The notes under the pieces were generated by a model. The model was not told the DNA's origin, made no database searches, and saw nothing but the letters and a program-made list of their open reading frames with translations. A stretch of 64,000 nucleotides of DNA, from positions 1 through 64,000 of the forward strand of contig JAPLEH010000066.1 of NCBI GenBank assembly GCA_026391455.1, in the 5' to 3' direction. The position numbers and the translations under genes were made by a program. Of the stretch, positions 56,831 through 64,000 are shown in pieces; positions within the stretch are counted from its first letter, which is position 1, and each line of letters opens with the position of its first letter. This stretch comes from Bacteroidota bacterium. Its GTDB lineage: Bacteria; Bacteroidota; Bacteroidia; Chitinophagales; Chitinophagaceae.

Positions 56831-57541
56831 TCAATTCGCCAACCGCCGGATCGATATTCCGCCTGACATACGTGAAATCCCATTAAACCCGGATATCTTC
56901 AGATCGGCCTCCACTACCGTTCCGGTTTTATTATCAACGAGGTAGTAGCCTTCGAATTGTTTGGTAAAATTCACATCCGGAGTCTTATTCACCGGAGACT
57001 GAAGGAAGATCATTTTTACAGCCAGTTTGGTATGTGTAGCAGTGATCTCCTTACAGGTATAATATACCTGTAAGCTATCGAAGATGATATCCGGTTTGGC
57101 AGAGCGCTTCACCTGCCAGGTATCATTCAATTTTATTTCGCCTTCCGGAAATTCGGCCACCAGCAGATCGGTATTAATCAGTTTTTGTGTGTGGCTGTTC
57201 GACAATATTTTTCCCCGGTTATTCATCCACATTTCCTGATGGGTACCGGAAGCGTGCTGCAAATCCCGGTTGTATGCAGCTTCATCCTTCGATCCATCTT
57301 TATACTGAATCTTCTGAATAAGCCAGTCGGCCTTTATACTATCGTTCTTATACTGAAAGGCCCCTGCTACTTTAATATCCATTTTAAAACTGCCTCCATC
57401 GATTATGATCTGGTATGCGAGGCTGTCTGCCGGGTGAAAACGGAGTTGCTGTGCTGTAAGGGGCTGACAAAAACTGTTGCATACGGAGAAGCAGATCAGA
57501 AAAAAGAAGAGCGGTTTTAACATGGCTGTACATTTCATCAT
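56831..57541 (-). CDS. Secreted hypothetical protein
   Basis: A 236-residue protein with a signal peptide (MLKPLFFFLICFSVCNSFCQ); a start at 57523 would begin closer to it. The mature part has LTAQQLRFHPADSLAYQI and GGSFKMDIKVAGAF and ends with FNGISRMSGGISIRRLAN. The pattern of alternating hydrophobic strands resembles outer-membrane-associated or periplasmic proteins. No catalytic motif. It forms a loose pair with 55844-56710. Confidence 0.75.
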   Translation of the reverse strand: MMKCTAMLKPLFFFLICFSVCNSFCQPLTAQQLRFHPADSLAYQIIIDGGSFKMDIKVAGAFQYKNDSIKADWLIQKIQYKDGSKDEAAYNRDLQHASGTHQEMWMNNRGKILSNSHTQKLINTDLLVAEFPEGEIKLNDTWQVKRSAKPDIIFDSLQVYYTCKEITATHTKLAVKMIFLQSPVNKTPDVNFTKQFEGYYLVDNKTGTVVEADLKISGFNGISRMSGGISIRRLAN

Positions 57542-57741
57542 TCAAAATAACCGGTATACCCGGTTTGTAAGTTTACTGCTTCAAACTTAAGAATTTTTGT
57601 TCGGCCAGCTCGCGGCTGATAACACTTCAAAACCATCTTTACTATTATTGACAATTGTACCCCAATTTTAGGGTCTATTGCTGACTTTTTACTGCCATAA
57701 AGTCAATTGTAAAAACACCAGGCTTGATTATGAGGTAGTTG

Positions 57742-57993
57742 CGCCTTTTTTTGCCCCGTTACAAAACTTAACAGCATGGCCAGGAAAGTAAACAGGGCGG
57801 CCACGCCCAACAACAGGCTGATTACAAAATGCGTAACACCCGTTACGAAACCATACAGTCGCGCTACGAAAGCTAACAGCGTAGCTGCAAAATAAGATTC
57901 ACCCGCTACGCTGCAACACACCGTGGCTACACCAAAAAACAGGGTCGCTCCGAAAGATAACAGATTCGATAAATTACAAGAGAGGCCCGTATT
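57742..57993 (-). repeat. 21-bp tandem repeat array
   Basis: On the minus strand about twelve units of exactly 21 bases follow one another (boundaries at 57763, 57784, 57805, 57826, 57847, 57868, 57889, 57910, 57931, 57952). Each begins GTAGC or GTAAC, has CTGTTA from position 10 and ends in TTTC or TTTT. In one minus-strand frame every unit reads as a seven-residue hydrophobic heptad such as AATLLAF, VARLYGF and VAALFTF, with no stop over the array. The frame has only a GTG start at 57921. Whether it is coding is uncertain. Confidence 0.7.
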
Positions 57994-58204
57994 TATTTAC
58001 AACATTGCCATTCCGATGGCTGATACGCTTATTCCAATCCGGCGAAGGGACGTTCCGAAAGGAAAAAGGGAGGAAAATATTGGAATAAGACTGACAAATA
58101 TGCATGAACGGGGGACAAACAAAGAGCTGAGGAAAGAAAATATTGATCAGCAGCAGAGGTATTTTATAAGCCATGATGATTATACCCTTATTTGCCTGCC
58201 AGGT

Positions 58205-58441
58205 CTAATAATCACCGTTATTTTTAACTGTGATTTCATTTCGAATCTGTGAAATTGAAAACATATACTCTCCTATTTTCCTGAATGCACCGCTATTTTT
58301 TGTATCAAAATAAAAAGTGGAGCTGTCAGCCGGAATTGGCAATGTGTCAAACTTACTATTTGTTGGAACAGATTTTTTATGCTTTGTTGCACATGAGGCT
58401 GTAAGCTGATTGAGTAATGTTTTAATTAGCAGGGATCTCAT
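58205..58441 (-). CDS. Small putative lipoprotein
   Basis: A 78-residue frame with a short signal-like start (LLIKTLLNQLTASCAT) that may contain a lipobox (LTASC). The rest is hydrophilic: SVPTNSKFDTLPIPADSSTF. It reads as a small lipoprotein or the remnant of one. Its neighbours are the 21-bp repeat and the nuclease gene. Confidence 0.35.
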   Translation of the reverse strand: MRSLLIKTLLNQLTASCATKHKKSVPTNSKFDTLPIPADSSTFYFDTKNSGAFRKIGEYMFSISQIRNEITVKNNGDY

Positions 58442-58672
58442 GTTTCAATTTATTGCAGAGAACCGGCCTTAATGCGGAGTTTGTATAATGTTATTCTTTA
58501 GACCTAACTGCTGCTCAACCTGTCAGCCAATAAGGATAATTTTAATGAATCTGAGGTTAAATTAAATGGCGTACTTGGTATAAATCGTTTGATCGGAATT
58601 TATAAAGTTGATCTAACTTGGCAGGGGCTTACTAGAGGAATATCTGCTTTTCGGAAAAATTATTCAGACTCA

Positions 58673-60424
58673 TTAAATTGACTTAAGGGTTTCCTTCAGT
58701 TTCTCAATAAATACCCTATACTTGTTTTGAACATTTTCTTTATTGCAATTATTCATGAGAAGATTTTTGATATTTTGTTTTTTCAACTTATCGCCACCGA
58801 CTGAATTTTCTATATTAAAAATTGCGCTTTTGTTTTTTATGTAATTATAATCAGGATTTATATTATTGTGTAATGTAGACTCTATATAATCGGAGTCAAA
58901 AAAATCCTCCATTGTTTGAACCTCAGAAACAATATCCGCATATGCTAACCAGCTATTTTTTACATCTTGAAATGTCTGTTCAAAAATCTTACGCTTTTTT
59001 TTCGAAGGCTCATCTGAATCTGTAACAATAATAAATTTCTTATTTGCAAGAAGGAGTATTTGCACTAATGTGTCAACACCAGAAATTCCTCCTAAATACA
59101 CTAAGCCATAATCATTAATTTCCGAACCAATACTGTGAAATTGGCAATATTTTTCAAATAGTTTTTTATCTAAATACCCTTCAAATATAATATTCTTAGG
59201 CTTTAAACATTCAAAGATGCTTGAACCAATTGCCCTTTTTAATAATTCATCAGTAGTATATGGAGAATTGAAATCTGGCTTATTTATTGTTGTAATATCG
59301 TCTTTCTTCTCGATGATTAAATGCCTTTCGATACAATTGGGATCAATCATATATTGAGAGTGTGTGCTGTATACTATCTTGGCAGATTTGCCAATTTCAA
59401 TAAGTTCATCACGAAGATATTGAGCGCTTGTCGGATACAAACTTTGATCAGGCTCATCTATTAAAATTATATCGTTACTCAAAAATTGTTTAGACCTAGA
59501 CTTTGTAGATAACATTACCAGTATACTAATAAACTTTTTAAATCCATCACTCCTGTCTTCAAAAGAATACTTAGCCTTGTCAACTACTTTAATATGTATT
59601 TCTTCTCCATCCGGAAGTAATTGAATCGAAGTTCCCTTAAAATCTTTCCAAATCTTTTGAAATACTTGAGTTACTTTTTTTGATACTTGTTCTAATAAAT
59701 TATAATAATCTCCGTCTTCTAACAACGCATTCTCGAATTCCTCTCTGATATTTTCTCTATTGCAAAGCACAAATATGTTTTCCAAAGCGGGATAATTTTC
59801 TGGATACATCATAAAATCTGCAATACTTATGCTTGATGGAAGAAGAAAATCACTGCTATACTGCCAATAATGACACTTAATTGGGTTCTCCAAATACAAT
59901 TGTCTGACGATTTTGAAAAGCTCTACGGTTAAATTAAACTCTGTTGTGCCGGTTTCTGAAATAGTAATACTTGAAATGAATAATTTTTTTTTCAATACAA
60001 ATCCAGGAGAATTTTTTTTCCAATAATAACAACTGGGACTACTATCATTAGGGATATTTAATTTAATTAGGAATTCTTGAAATTGCCACTTAATGAAATC
60101 AGACAACTTACGATCACTATGGAAAATAATTTTATCTGTTCCAGAGTATTGAGATAAAAACCTATCTTCTACTATTTTTAGCTCTTCTTCGGATAAATTT
60201 AATTCTGCTCTAACAAAATAATCTTCAATCTTTTCATTTTCAATTTTTTTTCTTTTGTCTTTGTCTGAAGTTGAATACTCACCGAAAACAGCCGCAATAG
60301 CTTTTAAGATATTACTTTTTCCGGCCTCATTTTTCCCTAATAGAATAATACAATTTGATGAAAAAAACACTTCACTTTCCTGTATTGATCTGAAATTTCG
60401 AATAGATACTTTCTTTAGCTGCAT
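58673..60424 (-). CDS. OLD-family ATP-dependent endonuclease
   Basis: The 583-residue protein has an N-terminal ABC-type ATPase domain with Walker A GKNEAGKSN at 30-38, a signature-like RSDGF at 291-295, Walker B IILIDEP at 319-325 and switch STHS at 353-356. A C-terminal Toprim domain follows: FEGYLDK with Glu415 and FIIVTDSDEP with Asp469 and Asp471. That is the layout of the class 1 OLD nucleases, which act alone. The gene is far more AT-rich than its surroundings and is flanked by AT-rich spacers, as expected for acquired DNA. No UvrD-type helicase (class 2/Gabija partner) is next to it. Anti-phage defence is the likely role, not shown. Confidence 0.9.
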   Translation of the reverse strand: MQLKKVSIRNFRSIQESEVFFSSNCIILLGKNEAGKSNILKAIAAVFGEYSTSDKDKRKKIENEKIEDYFVRAELNLSEEELKIVEDRFLSQYSGTDKIIFHSDRKLSDFIKWQFQEFLIKLNIPNDSSPSCYYWKKNSPGFVLKKKLFISSITISETGTTEFNLTVELFKIVRQLYLENPIKCHYWQYSSDFLLPSSISIADFMMYPENYPALENIFVLCNRENIREEFENALLEDGDYYNLLEQVSKKVTQVFQKIWKDFKGTSIQLLPDGEEIHIKVVDKAKYSFEDRSDGFKKFISILVMLSTKSRSKQFLSNDIILIDEPDQSLYPTSAQYLRDELIEIGKSAKIVYSTHSQYMIDPNCIERHLIIEKKDDITTINKPDFNSPYTTDELLKRAIGSSIFECLKPKNIIFEGYLDKKLFEKYCQFHSIGSEINDYGLVYLGGISGVDTLVQILLLANKKFIIVTDSDEPSKKKRKIFEQTFQDVKNSWLAYADIVSEVQTMEDFFDSDYIESTLHNNINPDYNYIKNKSAIFNIENSVGGDKLKKQNIKNLLMNNCNKENVQNKYRVFIEKLKETLKSI

Positions 60425-60724
60425 AATTTAAAAAAATAAAATACCAAAGTTTTACAATAAACTAAATTTAATTTTTTTTCTTCAATAATTTGAAATTATA
60501 CTTTTGGGCTAAAAAAAATCTAAATGTGCAATTAAATTTGTTAATATTTAAATCGAGAAATAGAATTCAGAAAACCAAATAATAATTTCGGCTAACAACA
60601 TACACCCCTCCCTCCACCCCCACAATACCAAAAACAGGGTATTTTCGTCCCTACAATCCGCCTGTTCGTCAATTAGCCTACTTAGTTTTTACTGTTGAAT
60701 CATTTCTTTCTATACTTTTATCGC
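60425..60724. other. AT-rich spacer upstream of the OLD gene
   Basis: Mostly A/T to about 60600, then an abrupt change to C-rich sequence (CCCTCCCTCCACCCC at 60606-60620), which may mark the edge of the AT-rich insert. No gene is seen. Confidence 0.5.
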
Positions 60725-60865
60725 GCATTACATTTGGGTCGTGGTGGCTACCTGCCACTCAATAGTTGCAGGCATTTTTTTGCCTGCAACTTTGAACCGA
60801 TAAATACGGTTCTGCACCCCCGTGCAAGCTTGTAATGGGCTTGCTGCCACGACCTGGTGTAATGC
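60725..60865. other. Multi-hairpin structured element
   Basis: An outer stem joins GCATTACA (60725-60732) to TGTAATGC (60858-60865), followed inward by GGTCGTGG (60737-60744) / CCACGACC (60847-60854). Inside are AGTTGCAGGCA / TGCCTGCAACT (60764-60774 / 60781-60791, T6 loop), AACCG / CGGTT (60795-60799 / 60807-60811), and GCAAGC / GCTTGC (60824-60829 / 60839-60844). The layout resembles a cloverleaf and could be a structured RNA or a small non-autonomous element with inverted ends. A small gene starts 52 bases later. Confidence 0.5.
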
Positions 60866-60916
60866 AACGGGACAGGCAGGACCGTATTTTTTTTCTGCCA
60901 TTTTAAAAACCTTACT

Positions 60917-61132
60917 ATGTGTATTAAAAAACCCACACCCGAACAGATCATGAAAGCCCTGCAGGATGGCAACCGCGAACTGAACCTGCTCGATGAACTG
61001 ATCGCCACCAGCGAAGCAGCTTTTTCCCTCATCCGCTTTACTGATGTGGATTATGAACTCAAACACAGTTTCCTGCAACTGGAAAAGCGCTTCGGCTTCT
61101 ATGCCCGCCTGCTCCGCGCCAATGAGGACTAA
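60917..61132 (+). CDS. Small hypothetical protein
   Basis: A 71-residue, probably all-helical protein (PTPEQIMKALQDGNREL, LLDELIATSEAAFSLIRF, HSFLQLEKRFGFYARLLRAN). Codon use and composition look like coding DNA, and no membrane or signal sequence is visible. It follows the multi-hairpin element and precedes the class I aldolase gene by 319 bases. It could belong to the element upstream. Function unknown. Confidence 0.5.
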   Translation: MCIKKPTPEQIMKALQDGNRELNLLDELIATSEAAFSLIRFTDVDYELKHSFLQLEKRFGFYARLLRANED

Positions 61133-61244
61133 TGGCCGGCCATCCTAATGAAATAAAGAAAATTATTACCCGAACAGCCTTGGTGGCTATATAAAAGAAC
61201 GGCTCTTGTGCAATGGCAACACTTCCGGCGCATAAGGGCCTTTT

Positions 61245-61356
61245 TTTCTCGCAAAGACGGCAAATGGCACGCAAAAGAATATGAAAGCCCATCTCCACAT
61301 CTTCACATTATTCACTTCACGCAAAGACAAAAAAGAACACGCAAAGCAATAAAAAA
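61245..61356. repeat. CGCAAAGAC / TTCACATT repeats
   Basis: CGCAAAGAC occurs at 61249-61257 and 61320-61328, with further ACGCAAAG copies between and after (61269 and 61339). The stretch TCTTCACATTATTCACTTCA sits in the middle. These resemble short-period intergenic repeats common in Bacteroidota spacers. Confidence 0.55.
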
Positions 61357-61397
61357 GCACTTTCATCTATGTCACTATCATCTATCATATAATCTCC

Positions 61398-61405
61398 TAT
61401 CTTTG
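61398..61405 (+). promoter_or_regulatory. Candidate -7 box of the class I aldolase gene
   Basis: TATCTTTG is an exact TAnnTTTG match, 47 bases before the ATG at 61452. The -33 element is not clear. Confidence 0.4.
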
Positions 61406-61451
61406 CAAGCTAACACTCGTTAGCTAAATTACACTCATATAATATTTTGCT

Positions 61452-62525
61452 ATGCCTACAACAAAAATTACCGATCTGCTCGGCGATAAGGCCGACTACC
61501 TGCTCGGTCACCAGTCGAAAACCATTTCTAAAGACCAGTTGCACCTGCCCGGTCCCGATTTTATAGACCGCATCTTTCAGGCCAGCGACCGCAACCCACA
61601 AGTACTGCGCAACCTGCAAGCCATGTATGGCACCGGCCGCCTCGCCAATACCGGCTACCTGTCGATACTGCCCGTAGATCAGGGCATCGAACACAGTGCA
61701 GGAGCCTCCTTTGCCAAAAACCCCATCTACTTCGATCCCGAAAATATAATCCAACTCGCTATCGAAGGCGGCTGCAATGCTGTAGCCACCACTTATGGCG
61801 GATTGGGTATGATGGCCCGCAAGTATGCACATAAGATCCCGTTCATCGTAAAAATCAATCACAACGAATTCCTCACCTATCCCAATAAATTCGACCAGGT
61901 GATGTTTGCTTCCATCAAAGCCAGTTGGAACCTCGGCGCCGCCGCCGTGGGTGCCACCATCTACTTCGGCAGCGATGAATCCACCCGCCAGATTCAGGAA
62001 GTAACCAAAGCTTTTGAAATGGCACATGAACTGGGCATGGCCACCATTCTCTGGTGCTACCTGCGCAACCCGGCTTTCAAAACAAAAGAAAAAGACTTCC
62101 ATGTATCTGCCGACCTTACCGGTCAGGCCAATCATCTCGGCGTTACCATCGAAGCCGATATCATCAAACAAAAACTTCCGGAAAACAATGGCGGCTACCT
62201 GGCCCTCAATACCAAAGAGTCTGCCTACGGCAAAAATGATAAACGCATTTATGAAGAACTCACCACCGATCACCCCATCGATCTCTGCCGCTACCAGGTA
62301 GCCAATTGCTATATGGGGCGCGCAGGGCTGATCAACTCCGGCGGTGCTTCTTCCGGTGCCAGTGATATGGCCGAAGCCGTTACCACTGCCGTTATCAATA
62401 AGCGCGCAGGCGGTATGGGCCTTATCTCCGGTCGTAAAGCCTTTCAGCGCCCGATGAAGGAAGGTGTAGAGATTTTGAATGCGATTCAGGAGGTGTATCT
62501 TGATAAGGAGATCTCGGTTGCTTAA
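61452..62525 (+). CDS. fbaB: Class I fructose-bisphosphate aldolase (FbaB/DhnA type)
   Basis: The 357-residue Schiff-base aldolase has [13 protein letters not shown], the DhnA-family phosphate loop, [10 protein letters not shown] with a candidate active-site lysine, and [16 protein letters not shown] near the middle. The C-terminal [25 protein letters not shown] (split) is the final phosphate-binding strand. Unlike the zinc enzyme at 42318 it needs no metal. Codon use is skewed to C/G at third positions, as is typical of highly expressed genes in this group. A hairpin terminator follows. Confidence 0.94.
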   Translation: MPTTKITDLLGDKADYLLGHQSKTISKDQLHLPGPDFIDRIFQASDRNPQVLRNLQAMYGTGRLANTGYLSILPVDQGIEHSAGASFAKNPIYFDPENIIQLAIEGGCNAVATTYGGLGMMARKYAHKIPFIVKINHNEFLTYPNKFDQVMFASIKASWNLGAAAVGATIYFGSDESTRQIQEVTKAFEMAHELGMATILWCYLRNPAFKTKEKDFHVSADLTGQANHLGVTIEADIIKQKLPENNGGYLALNTKESAYGKNDKRIYEELTTDHPIDLCRYQVANCYMGRAGLINSGGASSGASDMAEAVTTAVINKRAGGMGLISGRKAFQRPMKEGVEILNAIQEVYLDKEISVA

Positions 62526-62543
62526 ATTAAATTTTCGTTGAAG

Positions 62544-62575
62544 AGAAAGCCCTCGTTTATCAACGGGGGCTTTCT
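62544..62575 (+). terminator. Terminator-like hairpin after the class I aldolase
   Basis: Fourteen-bp stem AGAAAGCCCTCGTT / AACGGGGGCTTTCT (one T-G) with a 4-base loop. The downstream side has few T, so termination may be weak or factor-dependent. Confidence 0.6.
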
Positions 62576-62576
62576 A

Positions 62577-62612
62577 ATGTACGATGTACGGTGTACGGTG
62601 TACGATGTGCAT
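62577..62612 (+). repeat. TGTACGATGT repeat
   Basis: TGTACGATG, TACGGTGTACGG, TGTACGATG in direct succession, the third occurrence of this motif in the window (others at 21484 and 29370). Confidence 0.65.
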
Positions 62613-62632
62613 GGCCATTTATATTTTAGACC

Positions 62633-62648
62633 TGCCTGCCGGTAGGCA
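62633..62648. repeat. CCTGCC-type palindrome
   Basis: TGCCTGCC / GGTAGGCA forms a near-perfect 8-bp palindrome (one G-T). The same motif family occurs in the inverted repeat at 33935-33977. Confidence 0.5.
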
Positions 62649-62699
62649 AGATTTCGATTTTAGGTTTTAGATTGGCATCATCGCGGACTATTTTTGGTC

Positions 62700-62792
62700 G
62701 TGGTGTGTTTCATTCATAATTCCTCATTCTACTTTTTTAATTCCTCCGGCTGTTCATTCATAATTCTTTATTCTAAATTCTTAATTTTATAC
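62700..62792. repeat. ATTCATAATTC-type low-complexity spacer
   Basis: TTCATAATTC occurs twice with related AATTC-rich text (TTTATTCTAAATTCTTAATT). It sits directly before the bestrophin start and looks like another short-period intergenic repeat. Confidence 0.5.
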
Positions 62793-63677
62793 ATGATTTC
62801 TTACAATCCGAAAGACTGGTTCACGTTCATCTTCCGTTTTCATAAGGCCGATACGTTCCGGCAATTGTTTCCACTGCTCATCGGCGTTTCTATCTATGCC
62901 GGCATAATCAGTTGGCTGGAAATGTATTACTGGAAACTCCCGCCCGCCAGTTTTGTGCGCAACATACCGGTGATGCATACGCTGCTGGGTTTCGCCATCT
63001 CCATGCTGCTCGTGTTTCGTACCAATACCGCCTACGACCGCTGGTGGGAAGGGCGCAAACTCTGGGGCAGCCTGGTGAATAACAGCCGCAACCTCGCCCT
63101 GAAGCTGGATGCGATTTTGCCCGAATCGGAAAAGGCCCACCGCACATTCTTCCGCAAGATCATTCCGGCTTATGCATACGCCCTCCACAATCATCTGCAT
63201 AAAGAGCAAACCCGTATCGAACTGTTTGAAGAGGATGAACACAAACACCTGTTTCGCCCCATCGACTATGATAAACATGTTCCCAACCAGATCGCCAAAC
63301 TGATGTATCACCATGTACAGCTTTTGTGCCGCGAAGGCATTATCACCGGCGAACAGTTATTATATATCAATGCCGAACTGCAATCCTTTACCGATATCTG
63401 CGGCGCCTGCGAGCGGATCAAAAACACACCCATCCCCTTTTCGTACAGTGTGTTTATCAAAAAATTTATCTTTTTCTACATCATGACATTGCCCTGGGGC
63501 TATGTATTTCAATTGGGCTTTTATGTAGTACCCGTTGTGGCATTTATTTTGTACGTATTGGGCAGCCTCGAACTCATTGCCGAAGAAATTGAAGATCCAT
63601 TCGGCGGCGATCAAAATGATGTGCCCACCGATACGCTGGCCCGGAATATACACCGGCATGTGGCCGAAATCATTTAA
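62793..63677 (+). CDS. Bestrophin-family anion channel-like protein
   Basis: A start at 62793 gives a 294-residue product. The longer frame beginning at 62694 reads through the low-complexity spacer and is rejected. The protein has four membrane segments; MLLVFRTNTAYDRWWEGRKLWG is the bestrophin signature near the second helix (FRTNxxYxRWWE), and GSLELIAEEIEDPFGGDQNDVP (split) is the C-terminal family motif (ELIAEEIEDPFG). Bacterial bestrophins form pentameric channels for anions or cations. It has no obvious partner gene. Confidence 0.92.
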   Translation: MISYNPKDWFTFIFRFHKADTFRQLFPLLIGVSIYAGIISWLEMYYWKLPPASFVRNIPVMHTLLGFAISMLLVFRTNTAYDRWWEGRKLWGSLVNNSRNLALKLDAILPESEKAHRTFFRKIIPAYAYALHNHLHKEQTRIELFEEDEHKHLFRPIDYDKHVPNQIAKLMYHHVQLLCREGIITGEQLLYINAELQSFTDICGACERIKNTPIPFSYSVFIKKFIFFYIMTLPWGYVFQLGFYVVPVVAFILYVLGSLELIAEEIEDPFGGDQNDVPTDTLARNIHRHVAEII

Positions 63678-63878
63678 TGATCGTACTGTTTCTGTATTTG
63701 AACATTAAACCCATACCAGGATGCATGGTCCATCTTCCCTATGCTGTTTGGTAGGGGTTTCAATTTGTATGTTGTTTGTCACAAACCCATTTTTGTGAAC
63801 GCCACCCCCCGAAAGCAACCTTGAATACATTATATTCGTTATACGAAACATTACACTCAACACCTCTTAAAAATACTT

Positions 63879-64000
63879 ATGAAAAAGGCACTGATTATTT
63901 TTGGCATTTCGGGTTTAGTATTGATCGCCGCATCCTGCAGCAAAGATGGTGGCTCCGGCGGCTCTACGCCCTTCACCGTTAATTGCGCTACCGTAACCAA
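63879..64000 (+). CDS. Lipoprotein, 3'-truncated
   Basis: The first 40 codons are visible (start ATG at 63879): a signal sequence KKALIIFGISGLVLIAASC with lipobox AASC, then a Gly/Ser-rich linker (SKDGGSGGST). The rest lies beyond the window. The product cannot be named. Confidence 0.75.
   Translation, partial: MKKALIIFGISGLVLIAASCSKDGGSGGSTPFTVNCATVT

Noticed and set aside
57703-57921. 72-codon hydrophobic frame as an ordinary gene
   Set aside because: It coincides with the 21-bp repeat and has only a GTG start; listed as a repeat with coding status open.
58673-60424. Gabija-type two-gene system
   Set aside because: No UvrD-like helicase gene on either side.
60728-61078. 116-codon minus-strand frame over the structured element and small gene
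   Set aside because: It is the shadow of the plus-strand gene at 60917-61132 and reads through the hairpins.
61208-61423. 71-codon plus-strand frame
   Set aside because: It translates CGCAAAGAC / TTCACATT spacer repeats into a low-complexity basic peptide.

Overview
The window looks like chromosomal DNA of a Bacteroidota bacterium, most likely in or near the Chitinophagaceae. Supporting signs are a type IX secretion C-terminal sorting domain (22999-26712), a three-gene sdhC-sdhA-sdhB operon, many SusD-free secreted proteins with short signal peptides, promoter boxes of the TAnnTTTG type, and a near absence of Shine-Dalgarno sequences (one strong exception at 37553). No rRNA, tRNA, CRISPR array, prophage or insertion sequence was recognised. 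The taxonomic call is inference from gene content.

Layout. 1-9504 (+) is a surface-polysaccharide locus: a truncated nucleotidyltransferase/HAD heptose gene, a secreted protein, the Wzm/Wzt ABC exporter, three methyltransferases and three glycosyltransferases in one tightly packed operon; a fourth methyltransferase (9494-10276) converges on it. 10334-15055 (-) holds a subtilisin-like protease, a surface protein and lepA. 15276-16950 (+) holds two membrane or secreted proteins. 17098-22219 (-) is the succinate dehydrogenase/fumarate reductase operon, unusual in carrying three small unrelated genes between sdhA and sdhB. 22347-26712 (-) ends with a large type IX secreted protein. 27019-31959 (-) is thrA-thrB-thrC, preceded by a threonine-codon-rich leader peptide. 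32202-33873 (-) is a MurNAc recycling pair. 34074-43385 carries a CtpA-type protease, a TPM lipoprotein, an ECF sigma factor with a probable anti-sigma partner, cystathionine beta-synthase, a metal-receptor-like protein, a divergent kinase-like protein and class II aldolase. 43614-57541 is mostly secreted or membrane proteins: a subclass B1 metallo-beta-lactamase, a sialidase/von Willebrand D protein, a nuclease-fold membrane protein, an HExxH membrane protein and a phospholipase C-type phosphoesterase. 57700-61450 is an accessory stretch with a 21-bp tandem repeat, an AT-rich OLD-family nuclease gene (candidate phage defence), and a multi-hairpin element. 61452-64000 has class I aldolase, a bestrophin and the start of a lipoprotein.

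The most unusual items are the 21-bp repeat at 57742-57993, the folded element at 60725-60865, the threonine leader at 32077-32121, the disrupted sdh operon, the kinase-like protein at 41081-42181, and the lone OLD nuclease. Several spacers also carry short-period repeats (TGTACGATGT-like, TAATGTGA-like, CGCAAAGAC-like) that occur at more than one site in the window.
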